NCBI GenBank assembly: GCA_034509425.1
Contig: JAVTVJ010000349.1
Location: 248,001-312,000 of the forward strand
Length of the DNA stretch: 64,000 nucleotides
Origin: Eopsaltria australis
Lineage: Eukaryota; Chordata; Aves; Passeriformes; Petroicidae
Direction of reading: 5' to 3'
In this document: in pieces, positions 1 through 14,500 of the stretch
How positions within the stretch are numbered: the first letter of the stretch is position 1
How the letters are laid out: every line of letters starts with the position of its first letter
Position numbers and translations under genes: made by a program
Notes under the pieces: model-generated
The model's database searches: none
Seen by the model: the letters and a program-made list of their open reading frames with translations, nothing else
Told to the model about the DNA's origin: nothing

Positions 1-2370
1 CTTGAATAATTAATCTTGAAACTGTAAATGGAGTGCTATGAAGACTAAACGTCTGATGGTGAATTTGGTATTTCTCCAACATACATCTTTAAAAATAACA
101 TTTTAAGTTTTTCTCAGAAGAAAAAAAACCACTTCAACCTAAATTATCTCCACATTACAAGTCAAAAGACAGAGGTAAATAGCTTCTTAAAATGCTGATA
201 AACATATTCCAAAAGAGAATCATCACTGCTCAAAAGTAATACCATGCTTACAAGATACTACTAATTTCTCCAGATTGACAGATTATTTTAATTATTCAAT
301 TTGAACTATTTTATCAGCGAAAATACTAATGGTGGGATTCATTACACTTAAAAGATTGAGTTATGTAGCATCAATAAAAGGAGAAGATTGTTTTCTTAAA
401 TGAAATTTTCCTGACTAATTTTCTACTGAGTTCCTCATTCTTTCCAGGTAAGACTTCAGTTTACTCTTCTCTAGTTAACCAACTTGGGTAAAAAGATGGC
501 AAAGGTATACCACTGACACGATTAGAAATAAAACAATGCTCTTACATTATATGATTCGATGATTCAACCACGTTAAGAAATATTTATTTCAGTGACATAA
601 GTAAATAAATAAATTGAGGGAATACACATTTATGGGCAAAGTCAGACCCATTGAAAGAGATAAGCATAATTCTAAAAATATTAAAAATAGCAATCTTGCA
701 GATAAGCAGATACTATGAGATCAAACAAACTTTTGATCTGGAGATCTGAAGTTCTTCTCCAGTTCTTTCTCATGCATCTCTCCTTGTAACTTCAGAACTT
801 TGACTAAATAGCAGCTCAATAAAATGAGTGACAACAGCATCAGCATTTGATCCAAAAACATCTACAGGGATAAACTAATCCTTGGAACAATTTCATTCAA
901 ATTATTGGTACTATATGAGGCATATGGATGATCCTATGATGAGTCTACGAGGTAGACTGTAAGACAGGAGGACATTTCCATCAATACTGGTCTATGAAGA
1001 GCATAGGTAGATATTTTCACCATGCATTTGTTCACCGAATGGCAGGGTATAAAATTGGCAATGAAATTCTGGGACAGTACTTGTTGGAATACTGATTATC
1101 CAATACTGCCTTATGTGCAAAGACAGGAAACTATTTTGTAGTACTTATTTCCACCTCTAGCTATTTATGTAGTTATTTGAAGCTTTTTCTCAAGGAAGAA
1201 GGCAGCTTTCATGTTCGAGCACCCTGTACGAAAAAGTAACTTATGACAATTACGTTGTGACTTGTTTAATGCTCCATACAAAGCCAAGTGTGGGACAGAT
1301 AATTCAGTGTATTTAATTAATAGATGCAAGGAATCATACAGTAGGGTGGAATGAGTCTGTGGAGATGTTCTTCTCCAAGCCTCCTGTCAAATACATTCCT
1401 CTTAATGCAGCCAAGGATGCTATTACTCTTCTTTTGCTACAAAGGCACATTACTGGATCCTGAAGGTGACCAAAGATGCAAACCCTCTATTCCAAGGGAA
1501 ATTAATCACCAAGAACTTCTGAAAAACTTGAAGTATACCACAACAACTTCAGATAACTGAATATATATCATATAGGACAAGCTTCATACTGGTAAGTGCC
1601 AGACATCTTGAAAACAAAAAGGCCGCAGTTTAGTTTCCACCCAAGAAGAAAATTTTAAAGTATTTACACGAAAGAGGATACCAAGAAATTTAGTTATTCT
1701 ACAATCCTTTTCTGTATAAGATGAAGAGCTATTTCCACATAAATTTCAACATCTATGTTTTATAGCTCTGGAAACATGAGGAAAACTGAGAAACTGTCAT
1801 CTACAATGCCAGATTGAGTGATTAATATCTATTATTACAGTGAGTAGTTGAGATGCTTTAAGCCTTGGTTGACAGATAAGACCCCCACCCAGTCACTACT
1901 ATTTCTACTTTACATTTTTTCCCACTTGCAGTGAAATATCTAAGAATTTCCCTTCATTTTTACCAATGGTGAACACAATACATGTTTCAGAATATAACAG
2001 AAATATTTTATATCAGGATATAAAAAGTTCAATCTGAATAATGTGAGTTGGCTAAAGCTTAGCAGAAATTAACTTGTCTAAAAATAATGCATGGGACATG
2101 AGTTTCTCATCCATGAGATAAGATCTTGGGCTTTTTTAAATACATACTGAGGTACACACAGGAATACTTTGGTTAAATTAAGCTCTGAAAAACTGTAACT
2201 AACAGTTCTTCACAGAGACAAATTTCATCTAACTGACCTAACTCTAAGTAAGCCTGAATGACTTAACATTGGTATAATCGTAGGTAACATGGACACAAAT
2301 ATGGTTGATATTTCAGCTATACAAACTAAATTTAATTTATTGTGTAGTAAAGTTAAAAAGCATTTCTTAC
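1..2370 (-). other. MCPH1 intron 11 (partial)
   Basis: AT-rich sequence downstream of exon 11 in the gene's direction. I searched for the rest of BRCT2 and did not find it. No recognisable repeat or RNA gene was seen. Confidence 0.8.
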
Positions 2371-2533
2371 CCACTCATAAGAAACAATCCAACACCCACG
2401 AGCAATTCCCAGCATAACATTCAAAGTACGACAAGGCCTCCCAGTAACTACATGACTCGTTGTTTCACACACTTCGTTTGAGAACAAAAAGCCTCCAAGT
2501 TTCTTCACGACCTGAATTACTATAGTTTGCTTC
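2371..2533 (-). CDS. MCPH1: MCPH1 exon 11 (residues 607-661, BRCT2)
   Basis: This 163-bp exon is bounded by acceptor TTCTTTTTAG and donor GTAAGA. It enters in phase 2 and ends in phase 0 after a tryptophan. It encodes [20 protein letters not shown], then [19 protein letters not shown] and [15 protein letters not shown]. This is the most conserved stretch of the gene and the core of BRCT2, which with BRCT3 forms the phosphopeptide-binding pair. The exon that normally follows (VLWSLELG in human) was not found in 1-2370, so it lies left of the window. Confidence 0.97.
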
Positions 2534-5500
2534 CTAAAAAGAAGGGAAGGTAAAAAAACCTCATGCAACAATGAATGGAGAAAGGCAGAATTATAAAAGC
2601 ATATACACACAACAGAAATTAATTCAAATTCTCCTCATTTCTTTCCCCACTATATATTTTTTATCCTTTTCTCACAAAGCCTCTACCCAATTGCTAACCC
2701 TAAATTTATTAGCCTCTCCAAAGAGTCCTAACAGATCCTTTTCCATTATCACACAATCACATCTACTTGCACATCAAAGCCCTTTAGCCCCCCACATCTA
2801 TCTTGTCTGTTTAAATAAAAGCTTTTGAGTGCAGAATTATCTTGCTGTTTGTGTACAATGCCCAACAGAGCCTAATTCTTGGTTTCTTTTGTAGTACTAT
2901 AAAAATATTACCAAGAAATGTAAACATTTAGACACAGCACATTTAAGAGTTTTTCATTAGGAAGCACTAGATTTTCAGCATTTGAATAAAGCTGTGTCTA
3001 AATTTAGAGAGAAGTCCTGAAGTTCTACCTGGCTTGCTACCTACACATCTATGCCAATGTTTCAATTAAAAATTCACTTATCCTTAAATACAATTATAAT
3101 GAAATACAAAAAATCAAATCTAAATTCCAGAATGGCCATCTATAACTGGAATTCTAATTTGAGCTCTCTACATAGCTATGCAGGAGCACATAAACATATA
3201 ATTATGAAAACAGGAAGACCTTGGTATCACTAGAGAAAAGTTGTCGCAAGATAACAATTTACTGCTCTTATTGATGATTATTTTTACAATTATAAGTGAT
3301 CCTTAAACATCTGTAAATGAAATCCAAATTCTGGTGGCCTCTCTGCTCCCCACACTAACTTGGAAACGTTCATGCAACACAAGATAAAGCAATTAGGCAC
3401 AACCTTGAACACAGTCACACCTATCACAGTGGTGATCCTTTCAGGGAAAACTTGTGAGTTAATCACAGACACAATGTAAGCACAAGCAGAGCATCTCCAG
3501 AAGCCTCTGGGGTTGCTTCATTCTCACTACATTTAACTCCACAGAAAGGAAGTCCGTTAAAACTCCCAAAATATCCCAGCTAAAACAAACACTACTTAGC
3601 AGAATCCCAACAAAACTGCAAAAAAATTCTTCACAAAAACTGGAGCAATCTATTTCTTTAAAAGTTTAAAACAAAAAACAAAAGAATTAGTGAAAACAGT
3701 GCAGCAAATTAATCTCACAATTAAATCAAAAGGTGATATTGTATGTTGAGATCCTTTAAAAAAAATCCTACGACTGACTCTCTCTCCAGTATGAATTCTG
3801 GCCTTGGCTACATAGCTTTGATTGTTACTAGAATTCTTAGCATTCCCTTGTCATTTTGTGAGCTTTGGCTTGATATAGCCTACAAGTGAATGTCTTTGCA
3901 ACATTGCAACCTATAGGGGCTGGCTGTGCCCAGACTGCATGCTCCATGCTCTACCTGAACCTTTTCTAAGTTCTTCCTGTGTCTACACAAAATTCCTTAC
4001 AATGGGAAGAAAAATTTATGTTGTACAAGTCTTGAAGACATCTTACAAACTGCATAGAAAACTCACCAGTTTATACTTGAGACAGCTGCAAAAACTAGTG
4101 GATGAAATTTTACAGCAAAATTTCACTGAATTTTTAAATCAGAAAATGAGATAGCTGGTAGTTGTGAATCAGTGAGCAGCATTTAATATAATCTCAAAAC
4201 CCAATGCCAAAAAACAATTGAACTCGTGCATCTTAAAATGTAAATTCTAATGAACCACTTTTGTGGTTGTAGCTACTGGGTAGTAGAATTGGCTTTTGAC
4301 CACTTGGTTGTGCTTTGGAGGACTGTTTTCTGTTCTTTAGTTCTTTCAGAAGCAGTCTTTTTCCCTTCACCCATTTACAAGCTGATGAATGCCTACAATT
4401 GTAGTCAGCCAAATGCAGTCTTGATGAAAAGGTTCTGAAGAAAAGCAATTGTTATCCTCAGACAATTTAATTTAATGAAATAGTAATTGGGTAGTGGGGA
4501 AAAATTGACATATAAGAACATGAAAGAAATAATGTATTAATGACCTCTTTTAAAAAAAATAAATTTTCCCAGCTCAGTCAGGATTTGTTCTCCTCTTTTA
4601 GGCAGACCACAGCCTCTGTTTTCCCAAACTATCTGCACTGTAGTGATGATCTTCACCTCCTCCACAGCCACCCTGCATTGCATGACTTGTGAAGTTCATT
4701 TTATAGTCCTGGTGTTACTAGCATCCAGCCACATTAAATAAAAGAGAAATATTAATTCTATTTTATGTTTCTGACATATATACTTGTTAATAGCTATTGA
4801 AAACCTTTTACAAAAAACTTCTGAAAGCACAGCCACTAAGCCCTGTTTCTGAGTATTTATTTCTATGTAACTGTCAACATTTAGTTACATCAAACCTGAA
4901 ACAGATTTTTGGGTAGTATTAATATCTTGAGTTTTGAAAAAGAATTCAAAAACTGTAAGCAAGTGTAGTATAAAATATGGAATTGTGCTTTTTTTGGATG
5001 ATCCTTATGCTTTAAGATTTTTAAGAGAATGATAAGAGCATGCCAGAAAATTATTAACTCTCCACCAAAATATGTGGTGGCAGCTGCTTCTAATGTTTTG
5101 AAACTAAGATACTAAAAAGCCTACAACTGATATTTATTCTGAAACTATTTGTATGAAATAAAACATTTTAAACTGATATTTCAGATTACGACTTCTTAAA
5201 TAGAAATAATTAAAATGTATGGCAAAAAGGCTGTGTTAGGCTAAACTATTTACTACATACAATTACTACTTACATTTCCTTCAGAAAAATTCAAAACTCA
5301 CTTAAGATTTTAGTTTTATTGCTCTGAAGCCCTGTTTAACTCACCTATGGAACTACTTCAGTCTCTCAGTACCACAGCAACAAAAACATACATATACAGT
5401 GCAAATAATGACAACATATACATGTATGAACAAGTTTCTAGGTGGAGTACAGAATGAAATAAAGTGCAGAGTCCAAAGATAAACTTCATTTTCTATAGGC

Positions 5501-8500
5501 ATAAAAAAATTATCAACATTCAAATTTAAATGGTAAGCTGAATAAAGAGTGAAAATGGTTAATACTTACTCAGAAGACATACTTGTCACAACTAGTGTCC
5601 TTTTTGGCTGGAAACATGAAAGAAACAAGAAAACATCAAAAATATAACAAAACCCCATTTGAATAAAACCATAAATTAGGAAAAATTATTAAAAGGAGCA
5701 AACTACTTCATAACTATAATATCACCTGGGGAAGAGTCTGTACTAATTAACACATATATGAGAAATACTGAACCTTGAGGACATGGAAAGAAGGAAAACC
5801 CTTTAATCACGTTTTATGTCAAAGCATATGATATAGCAAAAGACAGGAATGTAAGCTTTTTAAACTAAAAGCCAAATGCAAAGGATTTCCAGCTTGAGAT
5901 GCCACAGAAAAAAGGACAGTATTGGTCTACTGACTTTTCATCAGATGGAAAAGAAAAGGCAGCTTACCCACAACAAAGAAAACCTGTAATTTAAAATTCC
6001 AGTTTATTCCAAAAGAAAGGCAGAAACTGACTGGGACGCTTCAGAAACAAGAGGATATTTATTGTAAAATACAATTTTAATGATTTTGGTTTTATTTTGA
6101 TGCTGTATTTTTGGGGGGTTTTGGCACAACTTCAGTATTTTATGTCAAGGTTAAGTAAACATTCTTTCACTCTTCAGTATTTTCTAGTGAATAAAAGTTG
6201 TCCGAGTAATACAACACACAGCGTATACTCAAAGAATACAGCAGTCCTCAAATCAGCATCTCTGAGACACCTTAAAAAGCACTCTCCCCTTCTCCTGCAA
6301 TACTACCCATAGCTTATGTGAGAAGCAGGAATGTTTGCCCCATACGGACTTTAAATAAGCTTGGGAAGAATTATTATTACAGAGGTCAGAAGAGGAGGAA
6401 GGTCATCACCACTGACCATGAAAGCCTCCAGTATGGACAAAGGCAGGAGAAAACATGAATTTCAGCAGCATCAGAGAAATACATAACCACACAGAACATG
6501 GTCATCAAAAACACATGTAAGAAGAGGTTTTGATCATCTTAGCGAAGAATTTCTTGTAGCTACATAAACATGCACAAATATATATACACACAAACATTTT
6601 AATTTTGTAGAAAAAGATTGACTGAATTTTATACAATGATTTCAAAAAATTCCTTACAATTTTCAAAATCAGTATATTAATTTAAATTATTTCTCCAGAT
6701 AGCTACTGCTCCATGTGAAATACTAATTCCCACTTCTGCCCCCCAATATATTACCAAAACCACAAGTGGTAAGCACCCAAAGTCTCTGCTAAAATCAGTT
6801 TCTTTTGAGTAATGTACTGAGCTGAAAACAGAAAAATATTTTGAATTGGGAGCACAGGCAAAATAAAATATTTCAAGGCAACTCATTTTACCCAGTAATG
6901 AATCAAAAAGCAGAAGACAGAACTCGGATGAAATTCCATCTGACCTCTGTTATCAGTACAGAACTGTTCTCTATTTAATGACCATGTAATCTGTCACATT
7001 TAAGAAAAGAGTTGGAATTACCTGTGTAGATTATTAGACTAACAGAATGTAGACTAATAATGTGCACCATGACTGTTCATATGAACAGTCTTTGCATAAA
7101 TAGAACATGATTTAGATACCATTGACAAGGTAGATATTAAGGATAACACAAGTAAGTGGTCATTTCAACATACACATGGTAATTTCATTCTGTGGTTGCG
7201 TACACTTAAAAACCACAAAATCCAGATACAATTTAAGTCTTCGAAAGCAACATAATGCAGTATATTCAATAACTTTTTAAATTAATGATAAACATGCACT
7301 CAGACCACACTATGGAAGCTCTACAATACCTCAAACAATATGTATACTGTGTGAAAATATATAACAATAAAACAGAATAAAACTTCAACAGAAAAAAGGA
7401 CAAAACTTTTACATTAAAATATTTGAAAGAAATTCTATGCAGTATTTTTGGAAATACAAGTTTCTAAATCCTAACTTGTTGCCAGCAATACTTACTGATG
7501 ATGTCTTATTCTACTGCTAGACTGACAACTGAAAAGAAGATAATATGTACTTATCTTGATCAAATTTGGTTCTATTCTTAGCCAAAAGAATTTCTACTGC
7601 ACTACTTCCAACTCCAAACAAGCAGTCACATTTAATTGCTCTTGGAAGTTCCAACTCAATTCTACACTGGAGTTTTACACATAAAGAATTTGAGCAAAAA
7701 TAATGACAATGCAACAATATACATCAAATATATCTATCATAACATGAATATATTAGTATTAAGTTACATACACTCAAAATCTGAGAATAAACACTAAAAA
7801 AAAATCCATCTCGTAACACACTGAGTCAGGGTTCTAGCGGCAAAAGCACTACACATTACTGCACAAGTTAGGTCAGATAATTAAAATCAGATGTGAGGCC
7901 ACATTATACAATTACGAATATATGCCTCATACTGTCTTACTACACATTGTAGGATCTCCATAAACTCATGAGCATTAAAGGATTCTGCGATGTAACAGCC
8001 TGGGAAGGCAAAAAACAGGGCTTAAAAGCAAGGCTTTGCTTTGCTCTGTCCAGTCCTTCTATGTGGAAAAACTCATCTACAACAAAAGTGTATGTTTCAG
8101 CATGGTCATGACACTCTCCTATACTACCTGAAGCCAGGCTTCATTGTCATCACAACAAGATGCTTGTCTAAAAGTCTGGAGTTAAATCCACACAAAGCAA
8201 TTGTACTAGGTTCTTGAAGGTGTTTGTCTAGTATTAACTCTAAAGCTAGATCCTGGTCTGTCAGTTCAGAATGTGCAGAAAAATATCCTTCCTCACAGTT
8301 TTCTATAGATGTTATGAAAGTATTACTAATCATACCACTATTTTTGCCAAACTTGGGTTAAAAAGCAGCAATACTATAAACCAAGGCCAGAGCAGCTTGA
8401 GATCCTACAGCTGCTTCTTCAGCTTCAGAGCAGAAATGTTTGTTAGCAGTTCCTTAATACCTTGTCTATAGGTAAGTAAAAATACTAGATCCACACAAAT

Positions 8501-11500
8501 CAGGAAACCTACAGCATGTCCTGACCTTACCCTGCAAGGTCAGCTTCTGAACTGTAGCTTTTATGTTACAACACATCGAGTACACGATGAAGCAGTGAAT
8601 ATTCTGAACAAATGTCTTGTGAGTGCACATAGAAGTGGTTCAAAGACTCAAGAATGCAGAAGGGCGCACACAAAATGTAGAAATGGGAAATAAATTTAAT
8701 TTCTTCCAAGCCATTATTTCATTTGCATTCAGAACTGCATATTTTTGCAAGTTAAAGGTCATTTGCTAAGCAGACAATATTTTGTTTTATTGCTTCAATA
8801 AGACAAGCAGTTCTCTTTAATTACAGTTACCAAGTGGAAAACTTAGCCAAACAATGTTCTAATTTTCAGTTCAACATTTTTCAAGTTAATTGCTTTCTCC
8901 CCCACCCCCCACTATGCAATTTTTCTTCTGTGTTTTTGCGTCTGTTCTATTTTACATGTTGCTTTTATTGAAAAAAAAAGTTAGGATTTACTTTTCTGAC
9001 CAGCAAAAAGACATCTGGTGAGCATCATTATGAGTTCTAATGCATGTTTGTAGCAGGATTATTATTAATAAAACACTGGAAAAGGTGGTATTAAGTTAAC
9101 TGGTCTTTAATTTACCATTAATCTCTGAATCCTGAAGAGTTGCGTGTCCGTACTCTGAATAATAGCACATGATTCTTTATGAATTATTTTCAAGGTCTGG
9201 AATATAGACTTTGTTATAAACAATAGCTTCGGCTTTCCTTTCTGTATTTCTTAGAAGCACAGTTGCATTAAGTACTTCTTTAGTGTCTGCCAACAAGAAG
9301 ATTTTTCTAAGTCACCTGAAGTATAAAATATTCATTTCACTAGCTAGAGGGAAACAGTATTTGCAAATCTCCCCGATATTTAAAAGTGATACTTTCTATA
9401 TGTTAACTGACCTACACCACAAAAGAGGTATCCAACCTCAAAATGTATTCTTTCTCTCTTCTAAATTTGAGCTGATGTTTCTTGGAGTTGAAGATAAGAA
9501 GAAAAAACTCCTGTTTTGTACAACCTGCTTTTCAAGAAGGTGGACTCAAATTTTGCTTCATTAAGCATGTCATGAGGATTTTTTCATAAGTGACAAATGA
9601 ATGAAAATGAGACCATAAAATGTTTTTCCAGACTGGGTTCTCAAAGAATAAAATGTATTCATTCAAGAATTAATTTGATAGGAATAGGTTTAGATTTGTC
9701 ACTGGTTAAATTACAGCCCTTTTTTATTAGATCTCATTTTGTCTTTGTATCAAGAACCCTGGTCTCAAATATTTTTCTAGAAATTATTTCAACCAATAAA
9801 CAGCACTTTTAAATTGTATATTACTTAGTCCCAGTAATATACTTGCTCCTCTTGTGCCTCAGAGTTGACTGAAGTTCAGAAAGAAATAAGCCTCAGAGTA
9901 GTTTCAAACTCAGACACATGCATTAGTGGAGTGAAAAAAGATCTTCAGGACTTAACAAGATTCCCTAAATGGTTCTGCCAATATACAAGGGATAAAGAAC
10001 TTATGGAGGGCGGGAGGCAGGCAGGAAAAAACCAGTGCATGTGTGAGCAAAGGAAGTGTAAGGGAGAGTATATTATACTATCTATTTTATAATCTTCTAA
10101 TCCCTTTCTTTTCTGATTATTGTAGGTCCATCAGACAGTTTTGAAATTGGTTTAGCAACCTTATACTCAATTTTGATGTTTACAACTGTATTTCAGAAGT
10201 AATCTTCAGTCTTATTAGTATATGAATGAAAAGACAGAGCTGTATGTAGCATAGGAATATTAAAAAATCAGGTTAATTTCACTCTGTTTGTATTTAAGAA
10301 GATTGCAATGAGGACCCAAAACTTAAAGGCTGTTTTTAGAAACCATTTATAAGTAGTACTACATTAATTTATTCAAGCAATTGTGGCTCATAAATTAAAA
10401 TTATCGGTAATTGTAATGAATTATTACTATTCAGTATTTTTAAACAGCAATTATTCAAAGCTGTAATTTACTTTCTAGCTGGTCTTTCTCTTATCAGTCC
10501 TTCGATACTGATATTTTTCAAGTTTCCTCTGGCTGCAAAAGTGAATTTCAACACTCATTTCCTCAGCAAACATAATACCTCTGCTTTGGTCCTAGAAAGA
10601 CATGAAAAAATGAGCCCATCCTAACCAAATCCAATGTTGCCATGTGGAAAGATGAAAAACAAAGTAGTCTATTTGAAGACAGAAAAATTAGATGATGTGA
10701 CAGGTGCCTGGACGTCAAATACAAGAAAATAATGAAAAATCCTGTAATTGAAGACATAGGAACCCCTAGAACTTCTGTTGCAAGATAAAAGAGAATTAAT
10801 AGCTTCAGACTTTTCAGTCTAGCAGTGCCAGAGTTCACAACTTCTGACATTTTCAGTTTTCCACACGCAACCAATCATAGCTAACAACTATATTTAAGAA
10901 AAATTAAACAATCCAACCATAGGGATGCAAAACTTTGTAGCAAGGGATAGCTTTCCCAGCATTCTGCAACACTTTAAAGACAAAGGAACAAATTCTGTCA
11001 TTAGTGCCAAATAATGCCCAATGCATACTCACCTTCCCAAATGATCTGTGACAAAGTCATGCACAGTTTATTTTTTTCTGCTGAAATTTTAGGCAACATG
11101 AAATTGACCTCCCTAGCCCCAGCCTCACCAAGGTTAAGAAAACTAGTTTGTAACCTTCTATAAATAATTCCAACAAAAAATTCAGTATGATAGAGAAAAA
11201 ATGTTTCACCGGTTCAAACAAAAATTTGATTATGCTTTAATAATGATCCAGTGAAGTGAACAATGCCTCAGACAGCTGATTTACAACCAATTAAAAGCAC
11301 TGTATAAAGCTTCAGGTGAGTCACCCCATGGCCTTACTGTGAGATAAAGAAAAGAAGTGGCAAGGGTAGTGGGCAACAGTAGAGTAGCTTCAGTGAAATT
11401 AATTGCTTGATATTTAAGACCTCATCAGCCATGCACTGAATTTTTGGTCATGATGGCTGCCACCCATCATGGAAAGTTCACTAGAAATCAATGTTTGCCT

Positions 11501-14500
11501 CAGCTACTTCATTGGAGACATCAGCAGCTCATTAACTCTGCTCTGGGCAGAAGAACTGAGGCACAGATACACATTTCCATTGTGCAGGCTGTAGGTATGG
11601 AACCATTTTAAGAGGGAAAGAACCATTTTGCATCATCCCAACTGTTTTATGGTGGGTTTGCACAATTGTTAGCCGTGTGAGGTTAATTCGGATAGTTGAA
11701 GTCTTCTGGAGACTGCCAACTATTCAACAATGAATGGAATTTGAGGTGAAGATAATCCTGAACATGTCTGCAGCCCAAGAGACTCAAACCAGGATTTATA
11801 TTAACTTTGTGTTAAGACACAAGATTGTAAACTTCAGTAAAAACTTTGCTGACAAGATTGTGACCCACTTGATAATCAACAACCTGACTTTAAGCTTTAC
11901 AGCCCTCTAGACCGTGTGGTAAACAACTGAACAATATTTGCTTCATGCTTTAAAGTGCAACAGGAAGGGTAGAATAATAATTTAAAAAAAATCTTAAAGA
12001 TCTTGAGGGATAATGAATTAATCATACTTGCAGACAAATCCTTGAAAAACAAAAGCTTTTTGTAGTGCATATGTAACATGTTGCAAGATTTTTTTTGTAT
12101 TTGACTGATTGCATATTTTTATTTCTGTTCCACACAGATTTGTTTGTAAGCTCATAATTCATTTCTACAAAGATCATACCAATAATCTATCAAATGTTTA
12201 ATTTCAATGAAGGAAAGGATGGCAATATTTGTCAAATTAATAAAAAAACTTAATGAAGACAGATCAAATGCTGATGAAATGAAGTTTAGGAAGTCTTTTG
12301 TTCAGATTGATTTTCAACAATTTTTAAGAGCTGCAAGACTATAAAATTTAGAAAGGAGACCCATTAACAAAAGGATTTGCAGCCTATAGAGTCACACCAG
12401 ACACCAACAGGTTTATGTAGGGTGTTTGTTTTCCTAAGAGCTAAATTAAAAAGAAGAAAAAGAAGAGGATCTAAATATCAGTTGCCTTTTCTCCTGATAG
12501 TTTCTGATGTCAAGAGGGAAAAGTTTCAGTTTTACAGTTATTCTCTGCCAAGCCAGCTGCAGTCCAGTGGATTATGTGTTTTTTTGGCATGATGGCTGTT
12601 AACACAGTGCACCTCAAAACTGCAAAAGAACAGCATACATACCTATCTTCAGCAATGATGTATGATTCAAGCATAGACTCTATGATCTGACTTCTTGCAC
12701 AGTATTTATGTACTGCTCCCCTCATGCTCTGAGCCAGAAAGAGCTGCATTTGCTTCTTGAACCTAAACCCTCCTTCCACCATTAAAACCAAGAGTGCCAC
12801 AGACTTTTATTTAAAAGCATGGAGATGACATAGATATACTTCAAATAACTTGAGATTCCAGGATGTTATTCTTGGTGCTTATCCTTATCTACCATTCACC
12901 ATAGATAGATCTTGAGCAATTTCCTACTTGCCTAAAAGTACTAATAAAAAATATGTTCTGAATTTATGTGAAGCCTCACAAATAGTCTCTTGATCAACAC
13001 TCACCAAACCCACCAGTCTTCCGGGGAAAAAAAAAAGAAATAGTCAAGTGGGGTTTTTTTCCTTAATTCTATGAAGTTTAAAAAAAAATCAAAACTCTCC
13101 ATCTACTTAAGCTTCTATGTCTTCTTTTAGAAGAAAGTTCTAAAAATAACCAATATGCTAATTTATTGAGTGAACAGAAATTTAGTGACAATTTTATATA
13201 AAAAATTGGGCAAATTCAGTTTCTGGAACTTTACTATCCTGTCTGCTAAGATGACAAGCTACAGGTTTCACTGTCACAGCACATTTCCAGCGCTCCAAAC
13301 AGCAACACATACAAGAGTGTGAACACCAGCTGTAAGTGTCCCTGGAACAACAGGAAACAGCTTGAGCTGAGAGGAGCATGTGCCTTTTGCCCTAGAAAGA
13401 CACTGATTTTAAAAGACACTTTTTAAAAATTAAGAAATAGACCACAGGACTTCATTAGGTAGTCCCAAATAGCTAATATGAAACCTGTCATAAAAAGAAT
13501 GATTTCTAGGGACCCAAGGTCATGAATCAACCCACTAGGTTCATCTACAGGAGATAATCCTGTCAGGAATGGTAGCATCCCTAAGGGGTGATAACAAAGC
13601 TGTTGACATTAGGATATGGCCCAAAGCATGCACAGTAAGGTATAGCAGCAGTTGCCAAGGGTATGGCTTCTGTCCTGGAAGACTTCAACTTGATGTGGGA
13701 GAAGTGTGGGGGACAAATTCACTAGCTGGAGAAAGTCCAGAACCAGAACTGCCTTGCAAAGTTTGAGTGAAAATAGTCATGGGATTAATCACACACAAGT
13801 ATTTTTAAAACTGTCCCAAACCATGGGATTCATAGGCATCCTTCACAGGCTATCCTCTGACCATCCCCATTACATCAAGCATTTTCCCCAAACCATAAAG
13901 GTAGGTAGTTCCAGTTTTTTCCTTGTTAACTGTAACAGAGCTTGCATGCTTCCACCTTTTCTAATTCACTGCTCTGTTCATTTGTGTCTCAAAGTCAGTA
14001 ACATTTCAAGTATCAGTATTTAAAATATGTACCTATTCAAAGCAACTACAAATCAAAATTGGAAGGAAAACATAAAACAATGTTATCCCCTGAACCAATA
14101 CAATCTAAGACAAGTCTATGAATGCACATATAAAATACAGTCATAAGGTTACTTTTCTGAATGTCTGACAAGATGTTTCATGGTTTATAGTCACAGGTTT
14201 TTCAGGATATTAAAATCTGTTTTGCCATGAATAAAGTAATTTAGAAAAGGATTGTGATAACAGGACCTAACAATGGCCTGCATCACACTATTTGTTCCAC
14301 AACATGAGCTTAGATTGATTGCAAAAATTTTTTCTCAAAAAATCTCTGAAGTTCAGTGTTGATGTACCTTCACCCAAATCCAAGAGCTACAGAAATACAA
14401 GCCAAGATGAATCTGTTTAAAAACAAAACTGAAGGAATTTCAGTTAAGTCCATATTGTTTTCTTTGTGAAAAGGTTTTTAATCATCCCACATGATGCTTA

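Noticed and set aside
1..2370. The next MCPH1 exon (end of BRCT2)
   Set aside because: I looked on the minus strand for the expected continuation and found no matching translation with splice sites.
10563..10874. A 103-codon hydrophobic minus-strand frame in intron 9
   Set aside because: No family resemblance and no splice or promoter context; this length is expected occasionally by chance.
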